Source: Pedobacter foliorum (GTDB lineage: Bacteria > Bacteroidota > Bacteroidia > Sphingobacteriales > Sphingobacteriaceae). Taken from it: a stretch of DNA of 64,000 nucleotides. A program made the translations under genes and the position numbers. The stretch covers positions 62,001 through 126,000 of the forward strand of contig NZ_JABSNU010000009.1 in NCBI RefSeq assembly GCF_013266735.1, in the 5' to 3' direction. This document shows, piece by piece, positions 26,332-36,045 of this stretch. The notes below the pieces were generated by a model. That model made no database searches. It was not told where the DNA came from and worked only from the letters and a program-made list of their open reading frames with translations. Positions within the stretch are counted from its first letter, which is position 1, and each line of letters starts with the position of its first letter.

Positions 26332-27651
26332 CTAAGGCTTAGCCTTTATCCAGGTGGCAATATCCGTTATCAATCCTTCTGAAACATTAACAGGAACCCT
26401 GTATTGTTCCATAGTCCCTTTTTCAGTTTGCGGACTCAAAAGATGATTAAGCTCTGGGTACAATTTTACCATTGAACCCTTTTTCTTCCCAATAGCCGCG
26501 TTCCATAAATTATAGTCAGTGGTCGAAACCTGAAAATCATTTCCTCCTTGACCAACAAAAATACGCTGTTTGGCTAATTTCTTTGCTGTTGCAACCTGAT
26601 CATTCAAATTAAGATCAGCCCAATAAGAGGCCGGTAACCCCAATAAAACTGAATCAGGCTTCATTGTACCAAGCTTAGTTATCCTTGTAACATCCAACTC
26701 CTTGATTACAGTATCCAAGCTTTTCTTACCTGCCTCGGAAGTATCTTTAGAGAAACTAAACATATATTTATTTTGCTCAACCAGAAGATCTGTAAACTTC
26801 CTTGCCGGCGCTGCTAGCATTATAATCCCATTTAAATCCGGTGCCAATGTAGCTATCCTTGGAGCAAGCATCCCTCCCAAACTATGTCCAAGTAAGTAAA
26901 TTTGTTTCTTATTTACTTCTGGTAAAGTTCTGGCAAGAGCAATTGCACCAAGAGCATCATCCATTACTTCCTCTTTAACAGTAAAAGCTTTTCCAAATTC
27001 ACCTGAGTAAATCATTGTTCTTTTTACGTAACGAATAGAGGCTATACCTTTTGAAGCCAAACCAACGGCTATATCTTTCAACGGTTTATTTGGGCCAACA
27101 GTTTCATCCATATCAGCCGGTCCAGATCCATGAACTAACACCACAACAGGATAGCTTTTAAGCTTTTTAGGTACGGTTAACACCCCGACTAAAGTATGTC
27201 CCGGCGTTTTAACGTTTATTTCAGTTTCCTTATACAAGGTAGTATCTGCATATGCAGGGAGTGTATAGGTAGGTGCTGTAGACTTTGGTTGAAGAAAGAA
27301 ACCAACAATTTTTTCGGCTTTGTTAAATGCTAAAAGAAAGTTCTGGTCCTCATTAGTAAATTTCCCTTCCAATGTAACTACAAAAAACTCCCCTTGAGTT
27401 TTACTACTAATTACATCTAACGTTTCAACTTTACCTAATTTTTCTGAAACTTGAGTCCATAGTTTTTTCAAATCCTCTTCAGGAACTTTGGCCTGAAAGG
27501 TACTATCCAAATATCCATAAGCTTCGGTATATTTCTGGTCTTCCAGGAGCTTAAAAAAATCTTGCGAACGACCTAATAAATTTAATACGCCTTGTGAGAA
27601 CGCACTCGTTGTAACAAACAATGCAAAGATTAACAGAATTACTTTCTTCAT
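26332..27651 (-). CDS. Secreted alpha/beta hydrolase with N-terminal DUF3887-like domain
   Basis: This 439-residue protein has a signal peptide (cleaved near SAFSQ, about residue 20). A DUF3887-like region of about 110 residues follows (FFKLLEDQKYTEAYGYLDSTFQAKVPEEDLKKLW), then an alpha/beta hydrolase fold. VVLVHGSGPADMDETVG is the oxyanion region, GHSLGGMLAPRIA contains the nucleophile serine, and the late histidine is in YPELNHLL. It is likely an esterase acting in the periplasm. Within this locus it could remove acyl groups from the glycan, but that is inference from place only. Many relatives lie outside PULs. Confidence 0.75.
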   Translation of the reverse strand: MKKVILLIFALFVTTSAFSQGVLNLLGRSQDFFKLLEDQKYTEAYGYLDSTFQAKVPEEDLKKLWTQVSEKLGKVETLDVISSKTQGEFFVVTLEGKFTNEDQNFLLAFNKAEKIVGFFLQPKSTAPTYTLPAYADTTLYKETEINVKTPGHTLVGVLTVPKKLKSYPVVVLVHGSGPADMDETVGPNKPLKDIAVGLASKGIASIRYVKRTMIYSGEFGKAFTVKEEVMDDALGAIALARTLPEVNKKQIYLLGHSLGGMLAPRIATLAPDLNGIIMLAAPARKFTDLLVEQNKYMFSFSKDTSEAGKKSLDTVIKELDVTRITKLGTMKPDSVLLGLPASYWADLNLNDQVATAKKLAKQRIFVGQGGNDFQVSTTDYNLWNAAIGKKKGSMVKLYPELNHLLSPQTEKGTMEQYRVPVNVSEGLITDIATWIKAKP

Positions 27652-27764
27652 TTAAATAATAATTGATTTTCAAGCCTTTTGATTTACAGACTCCAAACCA
27701 AAGCTAACATTATTTAAGAAAACAAATAACAGCAGAACAACAATTTAGTGTAAGTCCATGTTGA

Positions 27765-27793
27765 GTCCATGTTTTTACTGAAAAAACATGGAC
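27765..27793. terminator. Inverted repeat downstream of the GH78 pair
   Basis: A 12-bp stem, GTCCATGTTTTT/AAAAACATGGAC, with a 5-base loop lies 31 bases past the stop of the leftward GH78-like gene. An imperfect direct copy of AGTCCATGTT stands beside it. The A/T tract is inside the stem rather than after it, so terminator function is only probable. Confidence 0.4.
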
Positions 27794-27823
27794 ATGACGT
27801 TTACTTAAAACTACATTGGAATC

Positions 27824-29578
27824 CTATTGAATTATTCTTACACCTTTAGGGGCACTTACATCCGTTTTAATTTTGCCGTTGGAAAGTTTAGTGTGTTTAA
27901 CTTTTAAAACACCATATGGCGTAGGATATGTTCCTTCAACGAATTTTAAATCACCTAAATGTGGCTCTATTTTAATTGCTTTACATCCTGCTTCAACTAC
28001 TTTTATTCCCAAAACATGTTCTGTTAGCCATGCTGTAGGTCCAGAAGCCCATCCATGACATAAACTATGTCTGAAACCGATATAGCAGTATGCTCCATAA
28101 TCACCATGCACATCCTTTTTACCTTCAGGTACCAACTCATCAATACGAGAAGCATTTGGGATCCAATCCATATTGAAATCTTCCCAGAAAGTTGTAGCGC
28201 CTAAGTCAAGCATTGCACCCCAATATTGGCGGATTACATCGATAGCACCTTGATGATCTCCTGCTTTAGCTTTTGCCTCAAGCATGTAGTATCCATAAAA
28301 AGTAGAGAAATTTGCAGCTCCTCCAACAGATAGAACATCTTTATTGGCTTTCTCTGCAGGCATTAAACCGGTAATAGCAAGTAGAGCTGCAGCTTGTTTT
28401 GAACCATTAGGATCAGGTACATATTTGCGCATTCTAGCTACAGTTTTGTTGCAAAGGTCTGCTGTTTCTTTATCGCCAACAAGTGTACTTATTTTAGATG
28501 CTGCCGACAAGGACCAAACCGTCATGGCTTGTAAACCTGCATGAATTCCTTTTGGATTTTCGCTTGATGGCCAATCCAGAAAGCGAGTTCCATCCAGTTT
28601 CTCTTTATTATCGTCGCCAACTTTTGCAACTATTTGCTTTACTAATCCACTTAAATATGACTTCTGTTGCTTCAAGTAATTTAAATCACCATTCTGCATA
28701 TACCAATCGTAATGAAGGATAATCCACCACATTGAGTATGTGCTTATTCCGTTCATCCAGCCTGGTAATGGCGTAGTTTCTCTGGATAAATCTAAACTTT
28801 TAGGAACCACCTCATTGTATCCAAAAACAGAATTAACGGTAGAGATTTCAGGGTGAAGATCTCCAACCCAAACCAGTCTATCACGTTTAATTCCATCCCA
28901 AAGGTATTCCTGCATATTTAAGTGTACTGTATAAGCTCCGGTTTCCCAGATTTTATTTAAGCGTTCATCACTACTTTTAAACGAGCCGATATATGGAATA
29001 TCTCGATACGTAAAAATTGCACGAACTTCTTTCAATTGGAGTTCAGCGTTTTCTTCTTCAAGATCTATACGCACAAAGCGAAATCCGCTTTCAGCTAATT
29101 GGATTCTGCCCAACCAGGGAGCCACTGTAGTGAAATCTCTGATTGCATGATCATTGGTTGCTCCTTTTGGACCGCCAACATCCGACATTGCTTCACTCGC
29201 AGATTCTCCATAACGTACACGGATCTTAAGAGGAAGGTTCTTTGGCCCCCACATGCCAGTTACAATCTCCAATCCACCTTGCAGTTCTTTACCAAAATCA
29301 AGTAGTATGGATGCTTTTTTACCAGAACCATCATTTTTCAAGATTGCCATATTACGGTTGGCTAAATCAGCCTGACTAATTCCCGGTTTCAACAATTGTT
29401 CAAGATTACTAGTCTGGCCTTCTTTCCATAAAATCTTTACAGGAGAAACATATTGTCTGGTTAAGGGACTAATACTACCGGCTTTAGCGGTATTGCTAAG
29501 TTTCTTACCCGGCTGTGCCTGTATTGCAGTGGCTAGTAAACAAACGGTAAAAAAAGGATATAAAAATTTCTGTAACAT
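27824..29578 (-). CDS. Exported alpha-L-rhamnosidase-like protein (GH78-type)
   Basis: This 584-residue exported protein has a signal peptide ending IQAQP (about residue 22), a beta-sandwich part, and an (alpha/alpha)6 catalytic barrel. The barrel has the segment QEYLWDGIKRDRLVWVGDLHPE, which aligns with the GH78 active-site strand DCPQRxERLGW. Here Asp233 replaces the usual general-acid Glu. The C-terminal beta-sandwich ends with TPYGVLKVKH. Such proteins form a Bacteroidota subgroup commonly labelled rhamnosidase. Activity on rhamnose is therefore likely but not assured. It lies 23 bases after the other GH78 gene, in the same unit. Confidence 0.75.
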   Translation of the reverse strand: MLQKFLYPFFTVCLLATAIQAQPGKKLSNTAKAGSISPLTRQYVSPVKILWKEGQTSNLEQLLKPGISQADLANRNMAILKNDGSGKKASILLDFGKELQGGLEIVTGMWGPKNLPLKIRVRYGESASEAMSDVGGPKGATNDHAIRDFTTVAPWLGRIQLAESGFRFVRIDLEEENAELQLKEVRAIFTYRDIPYIGSFKSSDERLNKIWETGAYTVHLNMQEYLWDGIKRDRLVWVGDLHPEISTVNSVFGYNEVVPKSLDLSRETTPLPGWMNGISTYSMWWIILHYDWYMQNGDLNYLKQQKSYLSGLVKQIVAKVGDDNKEKLDGTRFLDWPSSENPKGIHAGLQAMTVWSLSAASKISTLVGDKETADLCNKTVARMRKYVPDPNGSKQAAALLAITGLMPAEKANKDVLSVGGAANFSTFYGYYMLEAKAKAGDHQGAIDVIRQYWGAMLDLGATTFWEDFNMDWIPNASRIDELVPEGKKDVHGDYGAYCYIGFRHSLCHGWASGPTAWLTEHVLGIKVVEAGCKAIKIEPHLGDLKFVEGTYPTPYGVLKVKHTKLSNGKIKTDVSAPKGVRIIQ

Positions 29579-29601
29579 GTTTTTAATTTATAATGATCTG
29601 T

Positions 29602-32421
29602 TTAGATTTTCTGTGTTTTAATAGTGTGGTTTCCCGAGGTAAGCTCAAAAGTTCTGAAGCCATCTTTGAGGCCTAAGTCCTTAATATATTTTGATTTGTC
29701 TGCTATATCTACAGCTTCTTTTTCTTGTAGCTGAAGTATAGCGGTACAGTTTGGTGGCACATTGATATTCATCACAAGCTGATTTCCTGTACGTTTCCAT
29801 GCCGTTTTAATTAAACCTGCAGGTGACTGCATATCGGCTTTAGCCCATTCCATTTGAGTAGCCGTTAACAGTGGTGGGCGAACAATGAAACGCTGAAATC
29901 CTGGCACTTGAGGATCGCGTTTTATACCAGCAACTCCATCAACATACCATGCACCTGGATACAGATAAGAGCTGTGCAATAGAGAATGTCCCGGCAGGTC
30001 TTTTTCCCACATTTCCCAAATGGTGGTTGCATCATTAGCTTTCATATAACCCCAACTTGGATAGTCAGTTTGCGATGTCATCGAATAAATAAGATCGTCT
30101 CGCCCTGCATCCCTTAGTACTTTAAAAAGCATTGCACCGCCTGTTATACCCACATTGATGTGCCCTTTACGAACAACCAGAATTTCGTTTTCCAGTCGTT
30201 TCATTATTAATGGTTTTAAATCTTGAGGCATTACTTCACCTAATAAAGCCGCAGCCAAATTAGACATCGATTTATCAGAATAGCTATGATCGTCTGCATT
30301 GTAAAACTTGGCATGAATTGCTGTGCTAGATACATCAGCTTGATTTTCCCACTGTTCTGCTTCTTTATCTTTATGAAGCACACGGGCAATTTTAGCGGCA
30401 GTACGAAGGTTAAACACCCGGTAGCAGTTGTTTAAAAAGACTGTTTGAGGTTTATCGTTGTTCATTCCTTCAGCAGTTGCCCCCGGCCATAACCAATCGC
30501 CTAAAAAATCCCATGCTCCGCCAAAGCGAACTAGCATATCATCTTTAGTATTAAGATCTAAAAACGAAAGCCAACCTTTTATCATTTCAAAATTCTTGTC
30601 AAGCACTCTTTTATCGCCTTCATGCTGATAAATAAACCAAGGCAAGGAAACTACTATGCCACCCCATGGCGGACCACCACCGCCCATGTAAGTAGGTGCA
30701 GTATGCGGCAAAACTCCGTTGTTCATTATACGACCACCCATTATACCTTTGCGGGCAAAGTTTTCATCGTACATATTGCCCACCAGAGATTCTGTCCCCT
30801 GCACATCTCTCCAGTCTTCCATCCATTTAGTATAGAACGCCGCCATGTGATAATTGAACATCCCTGTCTCGCAGGTTGCATGTGCATCGCCACCATAACC
30901 AAGCCTTTCGCGCTGAGGGCAATCTACAATGTAGCCGCCTATTGATAGGTTCTGAAAAGTCCATTTAATTCTATCATACATCCAGTTTTGCAAAGGATCA
31001 GAACATACAAATGTAGTAGCTTCTTTGTAATCGGTACGCACCATCCATCCACGGATATCAGCCAGAGATGGTTTACTTTTTAAACCTTTAATGGTAATCC
31101 AACGACCTGAACTATAGTTAAACCGATTATGAAAAGTCCCCTCACCAGTTTTTCCGATAATAAAAGCACTGTGATTGCTAAAGGTGATGTCGGCCTGTTC
31201 TCTTTCTGAAAATAGAAATTCAATCTTATCACCTTGTTTACCCTTTACTTTAATCTCCGTCCAACCTGCAAAATTCACACCCATATCAACGCGATAGGTT
31301 CCATCGTTTCTTTCTGCAATTCCAATTGGCTTTATTTCATCAAAAACACGATTACCTTCTATTTTTTGAGCAGATAGAATTAGCTTAGGCTGATAAACTA
31401 TTGCTTTATCCCAGGTTGTTTCATCACAAGCTGTGGTATTCCAATTTGGAACTTCTTTATTCGCATCCCAGATCTCTCCTCCCATTCTGTTAGAATCCCA
31501 TACACCTAATAATTTATTAGGGCTTTTATGAGTTTTCCAGGTTTCATCTGTACTGATTAGCAGTTCAGGCTTTGATAGTGGTGTGGTATTTTTGCTGGTA
31601 TAAATTGAGGCCTGAGCAATTACAATTGGGGTATTCGGTCTGTCTTTCACAATGTATGGACCAAAAATAGACCATGATGTACCCAACCAAATGGTAATCA
31701 CATTTTTGCCTGCTTTTAGTTCCGGAGCAATATCATAAGCAACATAACGCGCCCTTTTCATATGATCGGTTACACTTGGTGCCATAACATCATTCCCTAT
31801 CTTTTTCCCATTAACATATACTTCATGAAAACCTACAGAAGCTACAAAGATGTTTGCTTTACCCGGTTTTGTTTTAAGCGTAAAGGTTTTTCTAAGCCAT
31901 GGATCGGAGATGTTACAATCCTGCTGTTTGGGATCAAAAATCTGGTCAGTACCAATCCATTTTGCTTTCCAATCCGTTGGATTAAGTAAACCTGTTGTCC
32001 AGTAAGCTATTTTACTCCATGGCGAGATTTTTCCATTTTCGTCCTTAACCGATACTTTCCAGAAATAGTTTTTATCTGATTGAAACGCTTTTCCTTTATA
32101 GGTTATCTGTTGCATTTCTGCAGAATTAACCCATCCTGAATCCCATATATCTCCCTTATTTATTTTAAGTCCACTCTCTGTTGAGGCTACGATAATTCTA
32201 TAAGCAGTTTGCTTTTGTCCAAATGCAGCAGTATCTGTTGCAGTAAGTGTCCAACTTAAACGAGGCTGTAATTCATCTAATCCCTGTGGATTTATGAGAT
32301 ACTCACATCGTGTATTTACCGGAATAACAGAACTTATCTTCTCTATTATTTTGGAGGCGAAAGCTGTCCCCGAAAAACAGAGAAACATCAATGCAATAAA
32401 TATATTTTTAGTTGGTATCAT
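29602..32421 (-). CDS. GH78 alpha-L-rhamnosidase
   Basis: This 939-residue exported inverting enzyme removes non-reducing terminal alpha-L-rhamnose. A signal peptide (about 1-22) is followed by a fibronectin-like region (YRIIVASTESGL, WDSGWVNS, YFWKVSV), a rhamnosidase N-terminal sandwich (ARYVAYDIAPELKAGKNVITIWLG) and a concanavalin-like module. The (alpha/alpha)6 barrel holds DCPQRERLGYGGDAH with candidate general acid Glu505, and DFLGDWLWPG. A C-terminal sandwich closes it. It heads a leftward two-gene unit whose promoter is copy 2 of the regulon element. Confidence 0.88.
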   Translation of the reverse strand: MIPTKNIFIALMFLCFSGTAFASKIIEKISSVIPVNTRCEYLINPQGLDELQPRLSWTLTATDTAAFGQKQTAYRIIVASTESGLKINKGDIWDSGWVNSAEMQQITYKGKAFQSDKNYFWKVSVKDENGKISPWSKIAYWTTGLLNPTDWKAKWIGTDQIFDPKQQDCNISDPWLRKTFTLKTKPGKANIFVASVGFHEVYVNGKKIGNDVMAPSVTDHMKRARYVAYDIAPELKAGKNVITIWLGTSWSIFGPYIVKDRPNTPIVIAQASIYTSKNTTPLSKPELLISTDETWKTHKSPNKLLGVWDSNRMGGEIWDANKEVPNWNTTACDETTWDKAIVYQPKLILSAQKIEGNRVFDEIKPIGIAERNDGTYRVDMGVNFAGWTEIKVKGKQGDKIEFLFSEREQADITFSNHSAFIIGKTGEGTFHNRFNYSSGRWITIKGLKSKPSLADIRGWMVRTDYKEATTFVCSDPLQNWMYDRIKWTFQNLSIGGYIVDCPQRERLGYGGDAHATCETGMFNYHMAAFYTKWMEDWRDVQGTESLVGNMYDENFARKGIMGGRIMNNGVLPHTAPTYMGGGGPPWGGIVVSLPWFIYQHEGDKRVLDKNFEMIKGWLSFLDLNTKDDMLVRFGGAWDFLGDWLWPGATAEGMNNDKPQTVFLNNCYRVFNLRTAAKIARVLHKDKEAEQWENQADVSSTAIHAKFYNADDHSYSDKSMSNLAAALLGEVMPQDLKPLIMKRLENEILVVRKGHINVGITGGAMLFKVLRDAGRDDLIYSMTSQTDYPSWGYMKANDATTIWEMWEKDLPGHSLLHSSYLYPGAWYVDGVAGIKRDPQVPGFQRFIVRPPLLTATQMEWAKADMQSPAGLIKTAWKRTGNQLVMNINVPPNCTAILQLQEKEAVDIADKSKYIKDLGLKDGFRTFELTSGNHTIKTQKI

Positions 32422-32439
32422 TGGGAAATATTTGGTCTT

Positions 32440-32484
32440 TTAAAGTAACACAATTACAGCTTAATGGCAACCTGTACTGTCCAG
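32440..32484 (-). promoter_or_regulatory. PUL regulon promoter/operator, copy 2 (GH78 unit)
   Basis: Read leftward, the element CTGGACAGTACAGGTTGCC (32466-32484) shares 15 of 19 positions with copy 3. Its TTG (32468-32470) stands exactly 20 bases before TACTTTAA (32440-32447), the candidate -7 box. That box is 19 bases from the GH78 start codon. Confidence 0.5.
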
Positions 32485-32493
32485 TATAATATT

Positions 32494-34299
32494 CTATTCC
32501 TTAATATACCTGTAGGCAAACCTTGCATTTGGGGCAGTGTCTCCTTTATCTAACCAATGCATTGCATTTCCATCAATAGGCGAATTGTCAGCCCATTTAA
32601 AATCTAAAGTAAACTTGTTCCCGGCAATCCCAAGCTTGTTTTTAGGAATAACCAACTCTAGTTCATTTTTACTGGTTCTGTATTTTATTGCAATAGCCTT
32701 ACCAAGCTTTCCATCTTTTTTTAGGCTATGCAACGTAGCACGATTATTACTTAAAAGCTTCTGATTTACTACATACTGAAATCCCTCCCAGCCTGCACTG
32801 CCAACTCCTTTTACACCGATAAACAAATGCATCCAATCCGGAGAATTACCTGGAGTTAATTCATCCTTTGTTTTTACATAAAAATATACATTCTGTTCGT
32901 CTGAGGTAATTCTGGATTCTACAATATCATTACGCCCGGAAGTATTTACATATTCGCTTATTCGACCCCAGCCGGGATGCTTACGATGGAAGGTATCTCC
33001 GCTATCATCTTTATACACTGCTGGTATTTTTTTCCAATCCTCAAATTTACCATCGATAGTAACCGAAGCATTGGTTTTGTAAGTGGGTAATTTTCCGGAG
33101 CCTTTAAACTTTCTTACATAATCCACTAACTGGTAATAATAATTGTCTTTGGTTACTCCATTTTCAGGTTCTGCATCTCTGCTAAATTCTGCATTATAAA
33201 GATCCACAAAATATGTTTCTCCCTTTTCTATGGACTTACCTAAAAAAGTCTTAGATGCACCATCATTAAAGCGCATGGCCACCCATTCATTCCATCCAGT
33301 TATAAATACAAACTCAGGATCTACTTCAAGCGCTCTTTTCCATTGTTCTGCAAAATAAAGTCCTTTTTCGGTCGAGAATATTTCAGGTTGTTTGCCATTA
33401 TGAAAGCTCCTACCAATGTTCGACATAGGGTGTTGTGCAATTGAAACGGCTACTTGCTCAGCTTTATCTTTTGTGTCATGCCAGCCATAAGACTGAGGAT
33501 AGTGATCAAGCCATGGCCATTTGTCTTTACCATCAGCAAACCATTCCTGCCCTTTACTCCAAGCCCATGAATGTCGGGTAGTAAAGAAGTTGCCAATTTC
33601 AGGTGTAACAGCCTCCGGCGGACACAGCAGTAATGGCTTTCCTTTCCACATGAACCAAAGATTGCTGAATAATCCCTTTTTGTAAATCTGTTCGTAAAGA
33701 TTATTAACCGTTTGTTTTGGCGCACTGTTTACGATAAAAGAAATAGAAGGTGTGCTTAATCCTTCTGCACGCATTTTCATGTAAGTATTTGCTATTTTAG
33801 TAAGCTGAGGCAAGTAAATTGCAGCATTGGTTACATCGAGAATAATCACATCAATACCTGCATCCGACAACATTTGTGCATGCTTGCGGATTACCCATTC
33901 ATCATCTGCAAGGTAGTAACCAAAATAAGGTTCCCCCCAATGGTGAAAAGCATGAATTGGTCCATATTTAGGACCCGTTGGGTTAGCCTTTAACAGTTTA
34001 GTAATGTCGTAAGGGCTAACCGTATCTCCCGGTGTTTTAGGCATAATTCCGCCATCTGCAGCACCACCTTTATGTTGATCGTAACCATGAGCGCCCTGCC
34101 ATATAAAATAGAATATACCTGCATATTTATCTTTACGTATATTTTTATAATTGGCAGGATCAATAGCACGACCAAGCTCATCTTTTGCCACCCATGTATC
34201 TGCATTAGAGGAGGAGATTAAATGTTGGGCACTTACCTGAAAAAAAGCAACGCAGAGTATTCCCAATAAACAAATCTTAAATCTTGCCTTTTGCACCAT
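32494..34299 (-). CDS. GH71/99-like exported protein with C-terminal CBM9-like domain (paralogue 1)
   Basis: The frame is open to 34377, but the ATG at 34299 starts a proper signal peptide (MVQKARFKICLLGILCVAFFQVSAQ). That start also avoids overlap with the gene upstream, so I choose it. The catalytic part (about 400 residues) is a TIM-barrel-like protein with GIFYFIWQGAHGYD, DAGIDVIILDVTN and ITGWNEWVAMRF, the last typical of the WbsX/GH99/GH71 superfamily. The C-terminal 170 residues, VTIDGKFEDWKKIPAVYKDDSGDTF onward, look like a CBM9 module. It ends ADNSPIDGNAMHWLDKGDTAPNARFAYRYI. Its reaction is unknown; an endo-acting glycosidase is the reasonable guess. Confidence 0.75.
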   Translation of the reverse strand: MVQKARFKICLLGILCVAFFQVSAQHLISSSNADTWVAKDELGRAIDPANYKNIRKDKYAGIFYFIWQGAHGYDQHKGGAADGGIMPKTPGDTVSPYDITKLLKANPTGPKYGPIHAFHHWGEPYFGYYLADDEWVIRKHAQMLSDAGIDVIILDVTNAAIYLPQLTKIANTYMKMRAEGLSTPSISFIVNSAPKQTVNNLYEQIYKKGLFSNLWFMWKGKPLLLCPPEAVTPEIGNFFTTRHSWAWSKGQEWFADGKDKWPWLDHYPQSYGWHDTKDKAEQVAVSIAQHPMSNIGRSFHNGKQPEIFSTEKGLYFAEQWKRALEVDPEFVFITGWNEWVAMRFNDGASKTFLGKSIEKGETYFVDLYNAEFSRDAEPENGVTKDNYYYQLVDYVRKFKGSGKLPTYKTNASVTIDGKFEDWKKIPAVYKDDSGDTFHRKHPGWGRISEYVNTSGRNDIVESRITSDEQNVYFYVKTKDELTPGNSPDWMHLFIGVKGVGSAGWEGFQYVVNQKLLSNNRATLHSLKKDGKLGKAIAIKYRTSKNELELVIPKNKLGIAGNKFTLDFKWADNSPIDGNAMHWLDKGDTAPNARFAYRYIKE

Positions 34300-34321
34300 A
34301 CCTAATTTTTTAAAAACATTA

Positions 34322-36040
34322 TCAATTGGCTGAACTATAAATAAAATTAAAGCGACCTCCAGGTGCTGTGTCACCATTCACATACCAGTCCAATGGGTCA
34401 CTATCGTCCTGCATATTATCAGACCATTTAAATTCAAAATTGAGCGGTTTGCCTACATTTCTAAGGTAGGTTCTTGGAACAGTAATCATCATTTGATTAC
34501 CCTTAACCTGGTATTTTAATGTTTGTATATTTTGCCACTCTCCATCCTTATACAGTTGTAAAATGCTTCCGGCTGCAACTCTAAATTCATATCCTTTCCA
34601 ACCTGTTTTAGCACTTCTGTCTACATCCAGATATAATCTCATCCAATTACTACCTGAATTAGTAGTGATATTGGCAACGGTTTTCACCAAGAAGTAAATG
34701 TTTACTTTGTCACGTGCAACCTTCATCTGCTCGAAATCATTTCTACCTGTTGTGTTGGTATAAACAGTAGCAGGCTCTATAGGTGTACCCGAATGATTGC
34801 GTTCCTTTGTGTCGCCTGTATAATCTTTATAAATTAATTGTACTGATGCCCAATCACCGAGCCCTCTAATTGTTTTAGGCAAACCAGCCGAAGGATTAGC
34901 AGCCACACCTTTATACCTCCTTATATTGCCAACCAATTGCATATAATAATTATCCTTTAAGCCTGCAGTAAGCGAGGGTTCAATATCTCTGCTATATTCA
35001 GGACTTGCCTGATCACAAAACCAGGAATGTTCTGGATTATCATCTCTGCTTGGAAATTTTCCCGCTATCCACTCATTCCAACCTGTTACATACACAAAAG
35101 GTGTATTTTGTTTTATAGCATAGTCCCATTGCTCCTGAAAATTATAGCCATAAATTACATCTGTTGCAGGATTTCCTGGTGATCCTTTATGATAACTCCT
35201 GCCCCAATTGTCCTTATTACCGTAAAATGCAGAGCCTCCCATACCAGCAGTTGGATTAGGATGCTGAGCGACTGAGACATTGATAATTTCTACTTGACCT
35301 TTGGCATTCTTGTATGTTTTTTGCGGCCTTACAAATTCAATCCATGGCCAGCTATTTGTTTTTTGAGGTTCATTTGGCCATTGCGACTCTCTATATGTAA
35401 AAGCATTCTCGTAATCTTTTCCTTTAGCTTCCGCTGATATGCCAATTATAAGCGGCTTGCCATCCATTAAATACCAGCATTCTGGATGGCGATACGGTGC
35501 CTCTGGTTTGTAGAAATTATTATAGGCTTCCTGCATGGTCTCACCCGAAGAAGTGTTGGTATAAAACACAATCTTTGGAGGAATTTTACCCTGAGCACGT
35601 ACCGCATTCATCGCCTTCATCAATACGTCCGCCTGTTTTGGATAAGTTAAACGGTTTGTTGCATCAATTACAAGAATATCTACACCTGCGTCAGTCAGCA
35701 GCTGGATACTTCTTAAATGCACCCAGTAATCATCCGCTTTATAATACCCGTAAATAGGCTTTCCCCAATAATACATCCCTCCACTTCCCCAATATGGATT
35801 ATCAAAATCATTGAGTACTTCCGGATGAGTATTCACTATTTCACTAAGGTCCCAATACTTACGTGGTGCAGTTTCATGCCATAAAAAATAGAACATGGCA
35901 ACGGTTTTTTTTCTTGGATTTCCAACCTCGTTATTTTGAGGAAGAATTCTGCCCAGATCATCAGTTCCGGCAAACGGCTGAGCACTTAACGAACCTATAC
36001 CAATTAGTGTAAATAGTATTATAAGATGAACATACCTCAT
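34322..36040 (-). CDS. GH71/99-like exported protein with C-terminal CBM9-like domain (paralogue 2)
   Basis: This 572-residue paralogue of the neighbour has the same architecture: a signal peptide (MRYVHLIILFTLIGIGSLSAQ), a barrel with AMFYFLWHETAPRKYWDL, TDAGVDILVIDATN and VTGWNEWIAGKFPS, then a CBM9-like tail with TTGRNDFEQMKVARDKVNIYFLVKT and EFKWSDNMQDDSDPLDWYVNGDTAPGGRF. The order shows tandem duplication with divergence, since paralogue 1 follows 22 bases later. It belongs to the GH106-headed unit. The activity cannot be assigned; related families cut alpha-mannan (GH99) or alpha-1,3-glucan (GH71). Confidence 0.77.
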   Translation of the reverse strand: MRYVHLIILFTLIGIGSLSAQPFAGTDDLGRILPQNNEVGNPRKKTVAMFYFLWHETAPRKYWDLSEIVNTHPEVLNDFDNPYWGSGGMYYWGKPIYGYYKADDYWVHLRSIQLLTDAGVDILVIDATNRLTYPKQADVLMKAMNAVRAQGKIPPKIVFYTNTSSGETMQEAYNNFYKPEAPYRHPECWYLMDGKPLIIGISAEAKGKDYENAFTYRESQWPNEPQKTNSWPWIEFVRPQKTYKNAKGQVEIINVSVAQHPNPTAGMGGSAFYGNKDNWGRSYHKGSPGNPATDVIYGYNFQEQWDYAIKQNTPFVYVTGWNEWIAGKFPSRDDNPEHSWFCDQASPEYSRDIEPSLTAGLKDNYYMQLVGNIRRYKGVAANPSAGLPKTIRGLGDWASVQLIYKDYTGDTKERNHSGTPIEPATVYTNTTGRNDFEQMKVARDKVNIYFLVKTVANITTNSGSNWMRLYLDVDRSAKTGWKGYEFRVAAGSILQLYKDGEWQNIQTLKYQVKGNQMMITVPRTYLRNVGKPLNFEFKWSDNMQDDSDPLDWYVNGDTAPGGRFNFIYSSAN

Positions 36041-36045
36041 AAGAT

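Noticed and set aside
34300..34377. N-terminal extension of GH71/99 paralogue 1 overlapping paralogue 2
   Set aside because: The extension has no export signal, while a clean signal peptide begins at 34299; the overlap is therefore an artefact of the long frame.
35071..35090. Further CAACCTG matches resembling the regulon element (also near 31260 and 34590)
   Set aside because: They lie inside coding regions, match only the 7-base core, and have no -7 box at the right distance.
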